A DNA stretch of 64,000 bases from Pachyseris speciosa (lineage: Eukaryota; Cnidaria; Anthozoa; Scleractinia; Pachyseridae), in assembly GCA_016490735.1 (NCBI GenBank), contig JAEMWC010000347.1, positions 456,001-520,000 of the forward strand, read 5' to 3'. Below the pieces are notes generated by a model. The model ran no database searches, was not told the origin of the DNA, and saw only the letters and a list, made by a program, of their open reading frames with translations. Below, in pieces: positions 1 through 11,617 of this stretch (position 1 is its first letter; each line of letters begins with the position of its first letter). Both the position numbers and the translations under genes were made by a program.

Positions 1-163
1 AAGCAGTTCTGTTGTACAGTGCAGTCAATATTTGCTTTTGATATACAGGTGTATTAAACTTTTCCTTCCTTCCCTTCCTTCTTCCCTTTCAAGGTCATTT
101 GGCTGAGTTGTTTTCATTATTTTGTGTGTTCAATAAACAATGGCCACTTCTAATGATGGAGCC
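1..163. other. No gene seen
   Basis: AT-rich sequence with a CTTCC-rich stretch. No exon or repeat was recognised. It is probably intron or flank of the minus-strand kinase gene. Confidence 0.4.
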
Positions 164-660
164 ATAGTGGTATCAAACAAATACCCAATCATTAGTGATC
201 AAGTTATGAAAATTTCTTCCACTCAACAGGTTACCATAGCAACTCTATAATCTGTTAGCAACACCCTTAATTTTAGCTTAAAGTGAAAATAACTCAAAAA
301 TGAGCTCGGTGACCCCCATTTTTATTGTTAAAAAGTAATTATTGCACCAAGATCCAACTTTTTGCAAAGCTAAAAAAAGTTGTATGAGCAGATTCAGAGC
401 CACCTTTAACTTAAGGTGGCTCTGTACCTGCTCTTACAATTTTTTTTAACTTTGCAAAAAGTTGTGTTATTATATGCTAATAATTATTTCCCGACAATAA
501 AAAATAGTGGTAACCGAGCTTGCTTTTGAGTTATTGTCGCTGAAAGCTAAAATTATGGGTGTTTTTAAACAGGTTATAGTGTTGCTATGGCAGCCTATTT
601 TGAAAGAAAAGGTTTCATACCTTGTTCACCAATGATTGGGCATTTCTTTGATACCACTAT
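164..660. mobile_element. Foldback MITE
   Basis: Two long inverted arms meet at a central hairpin whose arms read AGAGCCACCTT and AAGGTGGCTCT. The outer ends read ATAGTGGTATCAAA and its reverse complement, and the arms stay similar over about 230 bp with mismatches. No coding sequence is visible. The stretch just past its right end (about 620-750) resembles a dispersed repeat near 49.43-49.56 kb, so the two families may be related. No target duplication was resolved. Confidence 0.7.
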
Positions 661-835
661 AAAGGTTATAACATATAAAGATTGGTAGTAATGATCCATC
701 AAAATAAAAGTTTTAGAAAGTGCTGGAAACCAGTGTGAGCCACCTCAGTGCTGTGGTTAACCTGATCAGAGTTTTTGTCAATAGTCTATTGCATTTTGTT
801 TTCTTTTTCTTCAGGGCTTTTACTGTTGTACTTAA

Positions 836-893
836 CCCATTGGCACCCGTGAAAATCACTCCGAAAAGGTAAAAACGGCTGGGCGCCAATGGG
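836..893. mobile_element. Short piggyBac-like MITE
   Basis: A 58-bp derivative that begins CCCATTGGC directly after TTAA and ends GCCAATGGG. The last 55 bp match the right end of the longer family member about 0.5 kb downstream. The right-hand TTAA has mutated to TAAA. The TTAA target and CCC start fit the piggyBac superfamily; no transposase is present. Confidence 0.6.
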
Positions 894-1394
894 TAAACAA
901 AGAAAACTAGAGGTCACGTAACCAGGCCTTTTAACACTATTCAGTGAAAGTCATGGTTGGTGATAGTTTAAATCCAGGGTCAGAGTTAAGATTCCACAGT
1001 TAAAACAATTTCTAGGGGGGTGGGTAACTTAGCTCAGGGCCAGGCTTAACTTAACATTACCTCCTGGGTTTGCAGTTGGCCAGGTCACATGACAAGCCAC
1101 AGTATGAAACTCAATTACCCTAGATGAGATGATCATCGACTTCTGACTGTCACTAGTGGCTCCAACTCTACCTCTACTGTCTAGTTTTTAAAATCACCAC
1201 CCCCTCAAGCTGGCTTACATGCGACTTCAACCTTGAATCTAAGTACTGGCCAGCAAGTACTACCCTCCTCCCTAGATCTTGCAGCATATGGTTGTTTTCA
1301 AATAAAATAGCATTGCTATGTTACTAGTCTCAAAGGCTTTTGTTTAAGTAGCTGAGCAATAAAAAATATCAACATAAAAAAAAATTTTTTTTAA
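894..1394. other. No gene seen
   Basis: Intron-like sequence without recognisable exon, RNA gene or repeat. Confidence 0.35.
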
Positions 1395-2383
1395 CCCATT
1401 GGCGCCTGTGCCGGCAAGCCACACAAGACTCCCATGCTTCAAAACCTTGCAACTTTCTCAATCGCACGAATATTGCCTTAACTGTCAGTTGTGAGCACGA
1501 AATGGGATGTCCTTTAAATTTTGACATCCAATAAAAGCAAGAAACATAGTGATTTTTACCAAATACGGCCCTTTGAGTTTGGACAAGAACGAAACCATTT
1601 TTAACGTCAAAGAGAACCGACGAAATTGCCCCTTTTTGCCTTTATGTTTTTTAAAGAAATCATCGTGGTAAAACCAAACTTCAATCATCATAACAAAATT
1701 CAGTCCTTGGGTCTAGCTTAGAAATGACTTTTTTTGTCCATATTCTTCTCCCGAGCGTAGATACAGCCTTTTGTTCCAGTGCATTCGGGCCTTTCCGCCA
1801 TTTTCAACATCTCGTCCACATTGCATGCTGGGAAATAACAAGAATTTTTGACAGCGCCCGTTCCTTCCCCCAATTCTTTCACATAGCCACTCCAACCTAC
1901 CGCCAAAAATTCCTGCTTGTGGCCATCTTCAGCACTCACAATTCCAAAATATGCGGCGGTAGGTTGAGAAATTCATCAATAGTCGAGTCCCAAAGGTACT
2001 AAGTGTCCAACCGGTCAAATTTCCAGTTCATCGAGTAACAAGCCAAATTCAACAACAAAGTACATCACCTTGCTCGGTTCTTTGAGAAAGTGGACTCTTA
2101 GCTACCGTCACACTCAATGATGATCATCAGGCAGCCACTAAAGATGAAAAATGGTTGTAAACTTAGCAAAAATCGCAAGCAAACCAAACTTGGGACGTCG
2201 TTGTAGCTCCACAGATGAAAAATAGCTATGTCAGAATGACATTTTCAGAAACCTCGAGCCTCCAGTGCCTTAGGACAGCACCACTTTTCCATGGGAGTTT
2301 CAATAAAGAGTCACGAAATGCTATGGATCGTTTATAGGTGGTAAATCACTCTGAAAAGGTAAAAATGGCTGGGCGCCAATGGG
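1395..2383. mobile_element. Full-length piggyBac-like non-autonomous element
   Basis: About 989 bp, starting after TTAA with CCCATTGGCGCC and ending GGCGCCAATGGG followed by TTAC. A second copy with high identity lies near 6.4 kb and a 58-bp deletion product near 0.84 kb. The short open frames inside it are not convincing genes and recur only because the repeat recurs. Confidence 0.7.
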
Positions 2384-3498
2384 TTACCTTACCTGACTTA
2401 GAATATGCATCCCAGAATGAGGAGTCAATAATGTGATGGTTAAGATTGCTCATTATTTGGCAAGTCCAAATAGTTTCAGTTTCAGTTTGGGTTTTTTTCC
2501 GTTTTTCTTACAAATCATTACAAAATAAATATAAATTAAAACACAAAAGACAATTAAATAACAAAAGCAAGAGAAGCATATATGGCCAGAATGCCCTAAG
2601 AGTTTACCACTGGGGCTTATTCAAGTGACAGGCTCCTCAACAGTGCTGTGCACTGTTACTAAAAATAGATTTTGACAGATGAGACCCCCCACCTGACTCA
2701 GAAAAACATTGAGACGTGATGGAAGTGAATGTATGAGTGAGGAGGGCCATAGCAAAAGAAAAAAGCAATTACAGAGTTAGTTTTCAAGAAGGAAGATTCA
2801 TGGTTACTACCAAACACTGCTGTTGGGGTGAATGCAAAACTGACTCCAGATATCCTCAAAAATGGCCAAAATCTCTCAGAGAGTTACAGGGTGTTCTTTT
2901 GACCGTGTGAATTTAGACCGTGTGCCATTCAAAAGCAAAATTGAACCAAAAAACTTCTCTGAATTGTCTAAATGAAGAGCCTGTATGCAGGCTAGAAGCA
3001 TCAGGAATGAAAGTCTTCATACCGTTTCCGAAACCAACGCTCGCAAGACATAGCAAAGTACAAACGCTGACTAGTGGCTTGTTCGCAGATAAGATAAGAA
3101 ATTAACGAAATTAAGATGTGCGCAGTGACCAAAGTAGCAGATGTTTCCGGGTTGGTCACTGCCACGTTAAACTAACTGGCATAGACAATAAGCGTAATGA
3201 AAATAATTTTACCCAGAGTAAAGGTGCTAAAGTAAACAAGTATAGGTGGATACATGAATCAAATGAAACAATAGAACAAAGAAACTAAAGTAAACTAAAT
3301 CAATGTATTCTAGGAAACAGATTGCGAATATAAGCCTTGTCTGAGCAAAAAACATCTTTGACCAGACATTCTAACCAGCAACTGCCCACTTAATTATTTC
3401 AAGCCTTGCACTATGAATCACTAATATCAGTATTTTGAGTTTAACAACTGGTTTGATTAACATTAATTTTGTTCTCACTCAAGGACAAATTATCTTAC
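2384..3498. other. Intron-like, no gene seen
   Basis: It follows the last recognisable kinase exon in the direction of transcription. I searched for the next exon, expected to encode the HRD catalytic loop, and did not find it here or further left. It probably lies outside the window. Confidence 0.35.
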
Positions 3499-3617
3499 TT
3501 TTCATGCATGAATTTAACAGCCAACACCAGCTGTATAAACCATGCCAAAATCAGTGACTCGTCAAATGTCTTGCCTGCTTTCTTCCAAGCCTTGATTTTG
3601 TCATCCAGATCACCACC
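3499..3617 (-). CDS. NEK11-like kinase, fourth recognised exon
   Basis: This exon encodes a 39-codon stretch beginning GGDLDDKIKAWKKAGKTF and ending in KFMHEK. In the NEK family it covers the hinge, the alphaD/alphaE region and the lead into the catalytic loop. It resembles the corresponding part of animal NEK11, where DLDDKI is characteristic. Splice signals fit: a TAG acceptor lies just before GGTGGTGAT and a GTAAGA donor follows GAAAA. The previous exon ends in CE, so the joined reading is E-G-G-D, as expected for the family. The exon ends in phase 2. The catalytic HRD and DFG parts are not in this window. Confidence 0.8.
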
Positions 3618-3778
3618 CTAGGTCAACAAGCATCAGTAAACAATCATGCTTTCTGTAATTAAGTGCCTGGTACAAAGATCAGTGATAACATCAGCATCAG
3701 TTTTTGTATATTTGCAATTATTGGAAAAATACAAAAACTGTTGCCGCTTTAATTCAAATTACAGTAAAACAAAATCAC

Positions 3779-3859
3779 CTCACAATATTCTGTAACTATA
3801 CAAAATGACTCTCCATCTACAAAACTGTCATGGAATCTCACAATGTTGGGATGGTTCAG
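3779..3859 (-). CDS. NEK11-like kinase, third recognised exon
   Basis: A 27-codon exon, LNHPNIVRFHDSF... to IVTEYCE, covers beta4 and beta5 and the start of the hinge of a Ser/Thr kinase. It has a CTTTTAG acceptor and a GTGATT donor, both in phase 0. It continues directly from the exon ending LLST and into the exon starting GGDLDD, matching the order in NEK11. The host gene therefore runs on the minus strand, with its introns filled by transposons. Confidence 0.8.
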
Positions 3860-3935
3860 CTAAAAGAATAATAATAAAAAGATGCTGTTGTTATCTTATC
3901 AACACAGGTGTAAGATTGAGCAGGGGAGGGGAGCA

Positions 3936-4204
3936 GGGTTGGCGCAGTGGTGAGAGCGCTTGCCTTCCACCAATGTGGCCCGGGTTCGATTCCCGGACTC
4001 GGCGTCATAAGTGGGCTGAGTTTGTTGGTTCTCTACTCTGCTCCGAGAGGTTTTTCTCCGGGTACTCCGGTTTTCCCCTCTCCGCCAAAACCAACATTTG
4101 ATTTCATTTGATTTATTTAGAGTTGATTTGATTTAGTCTCCCCAATTAGTAGAGCATCTGTGCTCGGCTAAATACATTTGAGACTTAAATAAAGTGATTA
4201 TAAA

Positions 4205-4275
<71 letters not shown>
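3936..4275 (+). repeat. tRNA-derived SINE with (ATT)n tail
   Basis: The head resembles a tRNA-like pol III promoter: an A-box-like GGCGCAGTGGTGAGAGCG and a B box GGTTCGATTCCC about 45 bp later. A conserved body follows (TCTCCGGGTACTCCGGTTTT), and the copy ends in some 22 ATT repeats. It sits in the kinase intron immediately upstream, in transcript terms, of the third recognised exon. No coding potential. Confidence 0.85.
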
Positions 4276-4276
<1 letters not shown>

Positions 4277-5079
4277 ACCTTTCTCTACATGGTTCCTGGT
4301 TGAATCCAAACAAGGGAGAAAAAGAAAACTCCTTACTTTTAAAACTTAACACATTGTCATTTAAATGATTCTTTCATTTAAATCTTTCTCAAATTAGTAA
4401 ATGTTTTGGGTAGAATACACTGTACATACCTGTTACATTTCTTACTGCTTTTAAAATTGAAAAGTTCTCAAGCTATAAAATCACTCATTTGCAACTTAGG
4501 TGAGCTGTGGCCTATTTGTGGACATTTACAACCATACCAGTATGATGCAGATACACTCAAATTAAATGTGCTTATTAAAAATATATGTACATGCACATGT
4601 AACTTAACATACACTATAACATGTAAATTGTTACAGATACACTTATCATCTACAGCTGTTACTACTAAGGCATACATTTTCTACATGTACAGATTTGGCC
4701 ATATTTGGATTTCACATTTACGTACATTGACGTATTTGGGCTTCAGATTTACACCTAGAGCACATAAAGACAAACTACAAGTCATGTTACATTAAATTAC
4801 TACAAATTTTTTTTAACCACTTTAATTTCTGCTCATTGTCATTGGACAGTGCATGGACAAGATGTATCACAATCATTTGACATCTGTAATGATGAACCTG
4901 ATTACTCAGGATACCTACACTGTATAGGTATACTAAGTTATAAATTATGTTAGATTTTGATCTTTTTTCCTGTGCAAAAAAAATGCACAATAGAAAGCAT
5001 GTGGCTTCCTTGACATAATTATTTAATGACAAATTAAAACTGTTTTCCACTACCTGACCCGGTGCCAGGCCCTTGCTCC
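4276..5079. other. Intron-like, no gene seen
   Basis: AT-rich sequence. Open frames here lack any recognisable domain and have no paralogue in the window. I see no RNA gene. Confidence 0.35.
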
Positions 5080-6398
5080 TGGGGAGATTAATTGGCTCTC
5101 TGAATTCCATTTGGATTGGAATGAAATCCTTAGCATTCATGTCATTGAGAGTTCAGTCTCAGCTCAAGTCATTCAACAGTTGCATGCTGTTATTCAAACA
5201 CACTCAGATCTATTTAAGGATGAACTGGGAACTATTAGTCGGAGGAGTTTCTGCTAAACTAGGAGTTGAAGAAGGAGCTTCCCACAAATTTTTCAGGGCA
5301 AGAACTGTGCCTTATGCACTGCAGCCAGCAGTGGAAGAGGAATACAATCACATTGAGTGAGATGGTATCATTAGAAAAGTAGAATTCAGTGAGTGGGCCA
5401 CGCCTATGGTCCATGTTCCAAAGTCTGATGGGAGTAGCCGGTCCTGCGGCAACTATGCTATCACAGTCAACCCTCAGCTGAATGTCCCAAGTTACTGAAT
5501 TCCACTCCCAGAGGATGTTTTCCACAAGCTCAGATGTGGTCAGAAATACACCAAGTTAGATTTCAAGAATGCATGTCAACAACTTACCCTTGATGAGGAG
5601 AGTCAGAAGTATGTCCACTCACCATACATACCCACCGTGGCTTATACCACTATACCCATTTACCCTTTAACTGACATTGCATCATCTCCTCCAGGGCATC
5701 TCCTGCAATTTTCCAGAGGACCATGGATATCATTTTGCAAGGTCTAGACCAGGTGGCTTGTATCCAAGACAACATCCTCCTTTTGGACAAATATTATGAC
5801 GACCATCTCAGCAATCTATTCCTTGTCTTGACTCAGCTGGAATCGCATGGTCTGCGACTCAAACTAAACAAGTGCAAATTTACGCAAAAGGCTGTAACCT
5901 AGATGGGTTACACACTCTCTGCTGATGACATCTCTCCCACTGACGAGAAGGCTGAAGCCATCACCTCTGCCCCCAAGCCAGAGATCACTACTCAAGTGCA
6001 AGCATTTCTTAGCCTACTCAACTATCATGGCAAGTTCATCCCAAATTTAAGCACCATAGTTCAACCCCTAAACCAGCTGCTACAAAAGAACAAGGAGTTC
6101 CAGTGGACTGCTGCTTGTGACTGCTCCTTCCGCCTTGCCAAGGAGTCTCTCACATCTTCGATTTTAGTCCATTTCAACCCTGACTTGCCCATTGTCTTGG
6201 AATGTGAAACGAGTTCATAAGGAGTCGACGCAGTTATCTCTCATTGATTCCCTGATGGAGTGGAGAAGTTCATTGCCTAGGTATGCCTCTTGATCACTCA
6301 GCCCAGTGGAGAACTACAGCCAAATTAAGAGGGAGGGTATGCCATAGTCTTTGGTGTGACCAAGTTTTACAGGTATCTCTACGGGAGAAAATTCATCT
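5080..6398 (+). pseudogene. Ty3/gypsy retrotransposon pol remnant
   Basis: Broken frames match gypsy-type reverse transcriptase in the right order. A pre-RT linker (LHAVIQTHSDLFKDELG) is followed by a region equivalent to ATPMV and DFKNA, then a thumb/connection segment, AFLSLLNYHGKFIPNLS, with LNQLLQKNKEFQWT, and a decayed RNase H start. Frames carry several stops and shifts. A piggyBac-like MITE is inserted at its right end. Integrase and LTRs were not recognised. It is a dead relic in a kinase intron. Confidence 0.75.
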
Positions 6399-6402
6399 TT
6401 AA

Positions 6403-7287
6403 CCCATTGGTGCCTGTGCCAGCCAAAACCAGCCGCACAAGACTCCCATGCTTCAAAACCTTGCAACTTTCTATATCACACAAATATTGCCTTAACTGTC
6501 AGTTGTAAGCACGAAATGGGATGTCCTTTAAATTTGGATATCCAATAAACGCAAGAAACATAGCGATTTTTACCAAATATGGCTCTTTGAGTTTGGACAA
6601 GAATGACACTGACCATTTTTAACGTCAAAGAGAAACGACAAAAATGCCCCTTTTTGCCTTTAAGTTTTTTCAAGAAATCATCGTCGTAAAACCAAACTTC
6701 AACCATCATAACAAAATTCAGTCCTTGTTCTAGCTTATGAAATGACTTTTTTTGTTCATATTCTTCTCCCGAGTGTAGATACAGCCTTTTGTTCCAGTGC
6801 ATTCGGGCCTTTCCACCATTTTCAACATCTAGCTTGACCGCATTGCATGCTGAAAAATGAGAATTTTTGACAGCGCCTGTTCCTTCCCCCAACTCCGACC
6901 TACCACCAAAAATTCCTCCTTGTGGTCATATTCAGTGCTCACAAATTCCAAAATATGCAGCGGTAGGTCGAGAAATTCATCAACAGTCGAGTCCCAAAGG
7001 TACCAAGTGTCCAACCGGCCAAATTCCCAGTTCATCAAGTAACAAGCCAAATTCGACAACAAAGTACATCACCTTGCTCGATTCTTTGAGAAAGTGGACT
7101 CTTAGCTACCGTCATGCTTAATGATGCTCATCAGGCAGCCACTAAAGATGGAAAATGGTTAACTTAGCAAAAATCGCAAGCAAACTGAACTTGGGGTGTG
7201 CTTGTCGCTCCACAGATGAAAAATAGAAACCTTGAGCCTCCAGTGCCTTAGGACAGCACCACTTTTCTATGGGAGTTTCAATAAACA
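6403..7287. mobile_element. piggyBac-like MITE, 3' truncated
   Basis: Begins after TTAA with CCCATTGG and follows the longer copy at 1.4 kb for nearly 0.9 kb, with small indels. It stops after TTTCAATAAA, lacking the right terminus. It lies in the gypsy pol remnant, so it is younger than that element. Confidence 0.7.
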
Positions 7288-7748
7288 CAACTCTAAGGTA
7301 TTGACCCTCACACAACATGATTGGAACAGTGAAGAATGCAGTGACCAGGATCTGAATAACCAATCTGTTAAGAAAAGTGTCTATGCAAATGTTCTTAAGT
7401 TTAGCAGAGAGACAATGGTTTTGAGAGAGCCAAAGCAAACTCCAGATGTTTCCACTGGTTGTTCTATACAGATTTAGAGGTAAACAATACTGTATGGATG
7501 TCAACTCTCAAGACAATTTTCCTCGCTTTTGCTCATGATTGGACAAAAAGGCCTTGCATGAACCCAAAAGCAAACTATTAGCTGGATAGTTCACAAAAAT
7601 CAGAAGCATGTGTCCGACTTCTGCATGGTATCCCAAGTAAACGCTCATAGAGAATCTTGTTTTATCAACAATAGGATCAGGAGTCATATTGTTACATTAA
7701 ACTTTTAACCAAGTTCAGCCCTTTTGTAACATTCATTGACAAACCTAC
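7288..7748. other. Intron-like, no gene seen
   Basis: Nothing recognised. It directly follows the second recognised kinase exon in the transcript direction. Confidence 0.35.
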
Positions 7749-7833
7749 CGTGGACAAGAGCTTGGCTTCTCTCATTGCATCAACTGTTTCATCTGGTGGC
7801 AGCTCACCAACAAAGATATCCTTTAAAACTTTC
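7749..7833 (-). CDS. NEK11-like kinase, second recognised exon
   Basis: This exon encodes KVLKDIFVGELPPDETVD and on to AKLLST, which covers beta3 with the ATP-anchoring lysine and the alphaC helix. The corresponding NEK11 segment has the form KVLKEI..GEL..NETV. The first base completes a tryptophan codon begun by the upstream exon (phase 2), leaving exactly 28 further codons. A TTTAG acceptor and a GTAGGT donor are present. The exact fit of phases across four exons makes the assignment strong. Confidence 0.82.
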
Positions 7834-8329
7834 CTAAATCCAACACTTCATTATTAATAACCAAAACTAGCACTACTTTGTAAATAAATAAACAGCAAAC
7901 TAATTGAACAATCATCCAAAAATAATAATAAAATAACTCCATGAGTTAGCTATGGTTAAAGAACATATTGCTGGGAACTTGTCACCTATCCATTTACATT
8001 ACACCTCTGCACAACATTACATTCTACATCCAAGCTCTGTTTAAATAAATTTGATCCTGATTCAGACAAAACAACATCCTTAGATAGAGACAACTGATGG
8101 GTTTAATTGACATGCCAAATTCCTTTGGGGTATAAGTTAGCCTTCTTTTCATGATGAAGACTGACTAAATATCCAGACTTTCTTATCTTTTAGCCTTTTG
8201 ATGCTCTGATTTTGAAAATGTTCAATATGTCACAAGCTCAAATAATCGTGGACACGTAAAGAAACAACTTAGACTTACAAAGATTTTTAATAGGAAACAG
8301 GGTACATATTGAAGTAAAAACGTTCTCTG
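7834..8329. other. Intron-like, no gene seen
   Basis: AT-rich with no recognisable feature. Confidence 0.35.
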
Positions 8330-9075
8330 GTTAAAAAGATAAAAACATAAGCTTTCGGCTATCAGCCTATAGCCTTTAACGAATGGAAAATGTAACGCAC
8401 GGACGGAAACAGTATATATGAAGAGGGTGCGAAAATTTGAGAATAAAAATACAAAAAGAGGTGTGAAAGAGCTAGAAGATAATAATGTAAATGAGGTCTA
8501 ATTACAATAAAATGGAGTATTGCCTAGGCAACGGTTTAGAGTTATTATCCACGTCGATGGTTTTTGTGGTGTGCCAGGATTCTAGTGTTTTTTGAACTCA
8601 GTAATTGCCTTTGTCTATGACACAAGCATTGTCGAAATCAATGGAGTGATTGTTTTGCCACACATGGTTTGCAACATTAGAGTCACTTGAATAGTTCTTC
8701 AAATTTCATTGATGTTCCTTTTTTCGGGTTTGGAAGCATCTTCCAGTTTCTCCTATATAGTTCCAAGAACATGTCCTTACAAGGAATATTGTAAACAACA
8801 TTGCTTTGAAGATCCGAGGGTTGTTTGAACTTTGGAGACGGGAATTCTTGTTGAAGGGTTTTGAATGGTTTGTTGACAACCCGGATATCGTTGTTACGGA
8901 AATCTCGAGAGGGGCTCGGTTAGGCCTCTGACGTAAGGGAGGCATGCAAAACCCTGGTACGAATTCGATGGATCGGGCCATTTGAAGAACATAGAATTCA
9001 AAGTAATTCTTCTGGTGGAGGAACTGTAGATGGGGTTCAAATCCAGCAGACAAGTAAGAGTTTTTCAGTTTCATT
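8330..9075 (-). pseudogene. Penelope-like element 3' end (GIY-YIG domain relic)
   Basis: The minus strand keeps a GIY-YIG endonuclease core, SWNYIGETGRCFQTRKKEH, in one frame. A second frame then gives VANHVW and DFDNACVIDKGN, typical of the C-terminus of Penelope-like polyproteins. A tail of the pLTR type follows. It contains a stem GGCTAT/ATAGCC closed before a GAAA box, reminiscent of the hammerhead motif found in this class. The frames are shifted and no reverse transcriptase is visible, so this is a 5'-truncated copy. Confidence 0.7.
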
Positions 9076-10678
9076 AGTCAGTGAGAAAGCCACCCATACA
9101 GCTGCCAACTCTCACACATTATGCACGAATCTCATGCCTTCAGTCCAAAGACATTGATCTCACACATTGAGGACAATTTCTCACTTCTGACTTAGAAATC
9201 TGGATTACTTTTTCTTTTACACATTGACAACAAAAATTCAATTCAATATTCCCCATGTAAATGCTCTGACAAATGTCAAGTTTGAGTCCTAACTGTATCA
9301 GAATGTGTAGTTCCAGAAAATATCCATACCCCCACCATGGAAGGTATTTTGTTTTGCTACCCCCCCCCTCCCCCCAGGAATTTCCATTCCAGGGGGTCAT
9401 CAAATACCCCGCCTCCCCCGAGGAATTTCCAAATTAAAAAAAAAAAACCACTTCGTAAATTTTAAGTCATTTCTTAGTTGAAAGAGGACAATTGAGTCGG
9501 TTACGTGATTGGATATATCAATCTGTTTGTAACTGTAGCGCTTGAACCGTGGAGAGCATGAAATGCGTGCGTGACCTTTGCCAGTCAAGCTGAATCAGAT
9601 ATCTAAACACGTAGCTTTTCCTGGGCAAATCAAAGCGGCTAGATTTCTTCTTTGTTTGGAAGCCTAAACGTTTTTCATTTGAATGTTGTTAGTTATAAAT
9701 TTACTGGAGAATATGTTGTAGTTACAAGAAATGTTGTTTCTTCTAGTGTTCGGAAGAAGTTACCGATATCTCAGTCATTGCAATAACAAAGATCAAAACA
9801 ACTCTTTAGTTTTTACATCTCAACATCTCAAATGGGTTTTGATTTTAAAATGTTATAGCTCCTTTTATAAGTGTGTACACTAGAGTATAGACGTTATTCA
9901 TAAATGACTGCCAATTCATTATTCTTTTGTCCTTGTTCAAATTAGCCTACCAAATCTTGTTACCATGTGCTAAATTAAAAAGAATTCTTGCACTAATATG
10001 AGGCTTGGAAGGCTAATTTGCACAATAACAAAGGAAAAATAAAACAGCTGCCATTTATGAATAAGGTCTATAAGTGTTACAAATTATTTATAAACTTGGT
10101 GAAACGTTCAATGAAACTAAAAGCTGAAAATGCCAAGTAATTAATTATTCCTTCCATCTAATTCAGTTTTTTACCACTGATACTTGTCTTGCAGCCAAAA
10201 AGGTCAGCTACGGTCTTTTCTTTAAATAGATAATAGTTGAAGACGTGCCATTGTTGTCAAAAGCACATGTAATGTCTGTACTAGCTGGGAAGCCAAGCTG
10301 AAGTTCGATAACCTGCATGAAAGGTCCATGGCGATACCAACAAGAATACCATAAAACAATAAAACATGGAATGATAAAATTTCCTTTCCTTTTTTGTGTG
10401 TTAATTAATAGTGTTTTATTGCCTAATTTCCAATGCCTTTTATAGGGAAATACCAATTTGGAAAATGCTGGAAATGGTCTTACCAAGCAGGCGTGCTTCA
10501 AAATTTTCTAAGAGAGCATGACCCCAAACCCCCTCCCCCCCCCCCCCAGCCGCTCCCAACGGCTCTCGCCTTCGGCACTTGTTTTCACAGCTATCTACTT
10601 TACTTTCCCAGCCTTCTACTTCAAAACTTACTGAAAGCACTGCTAATTTGCATATTTTAAAACTGGAATATCTCTGCC

Positions 10679-10713
<35 letters not shown>

Positions 10714-10887
10714 CTTCTTCTGGTACAGACTACTTGTTTATATTTTAAAACGGCTTAGATAGGAAAGATGTGAATTTCATCATAGTAGCACTTTAAGGCT
10801 TGTAACCTTAACACTGGTTACTGCTGACAGCCCTTGAAGGGAACTATATGTGACACCTGTAGCTTGGCTGATGTTGGTATAATAAAG
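9076..10887. other. Long intron-like stretch, no gene seen
   Basis: Contains C-rich low-complexity runs near 9,361-9,378 and 10,529-10,549 and otherwise AT-rich sequence. Open frames have no recognisable domain. It lies in the first recognised kinase intron. Confidence 0.4.
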
Positions 10888-11617
10888 CCTGGTTTCCATA
10901 TGATCACAGACAATCACAGATCGCAGAGAATCAAATCGAGCACTGTTTCCATGTGATCGCAAACAATCACAAAGCAAACTTTTAGCATACATTTCAGTCA
11001 GAGCAAACTACCAAAAATACAGTCTGTGGTCAATGTGCAGGTTCAGTTAATCAAGACTGTAAAATTGTCAATGAGCAGACTATCGCCTCAAACCAGCTGG
11101 TAGAATTTCATTTGCTACAGAATTTTGTATTCGCATCTGCTGCAGATATCTTGAATTTAGTCCCAATTTTCAACCAGCTGACTTTGCCTTTTTACTTTTA
11201 TCCTTAAATTCTTCACTGTTCTGGTTGTAAAGACACTCGTACAGCCCAATTACTGCCATGAATTCCCCATTACTAATGCTGCCGTGTATGCTTTTGACCA
11301 CACTTGTTTTTGCCATTAGTGAGAGTTGTAACCAACAGACATGCAAGCTTTGTTTCTGGGAAACATGGCTTTGAGTTTGGCATGTTACGGGATGTGTTTC
11401 AATCACAGAACTTTGGTTTCCATATGATTGCACGATCGCAGAGGAACACAGAAGATAGAACCATGTTCTATCTTATGTGACTGTCTGGGATCACAATCAC
11501 AGGATCGCAAACCATCGCAGAAGTGTGTTTCTATATGATTGTTTGCAGACGATCACAGAACTTTTTGCGAGCTGTAAGCTGCGATCCGTGATCGTCTGTG
11601 ATCATATGGAAACCAGG
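10888..11617. mobile_element. Foldback MITE
   Basis: Starts CCTGGTTTCCATATGATCAC and ends with the reverse complement. Inside are many degenerate copies of a GATCACAGA / TCTGTGATC motif in both orientations. No open frame or clear target duplication. It lies in the first recognised kinase intron. Confidence 0.7.

Noticed and set aside
1718..2002. Open frames on both strands in the 1.4-2.4 kb stretch and again near 6.5-7.1 kb
   Set aside because: They recur because the region is a repeated piggyBac-like MITE; the frames shift between copies and have no domain.
3936..4010. Functional tRNA gene
   Set aside because: The A/B boxes belong to a SINE: no acceptor-stem pairing at tRNA length, and an ATT tail follows.
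4406..4795. 129-codon open frame
   Set aside because: AT-rich, no domain, no splice support and no relative in the window; it lies in a kinase intron.
9140..9588. Open frames over C-rich tracts
   Set aside because: Driven by homopolymers; no recognisable protein.
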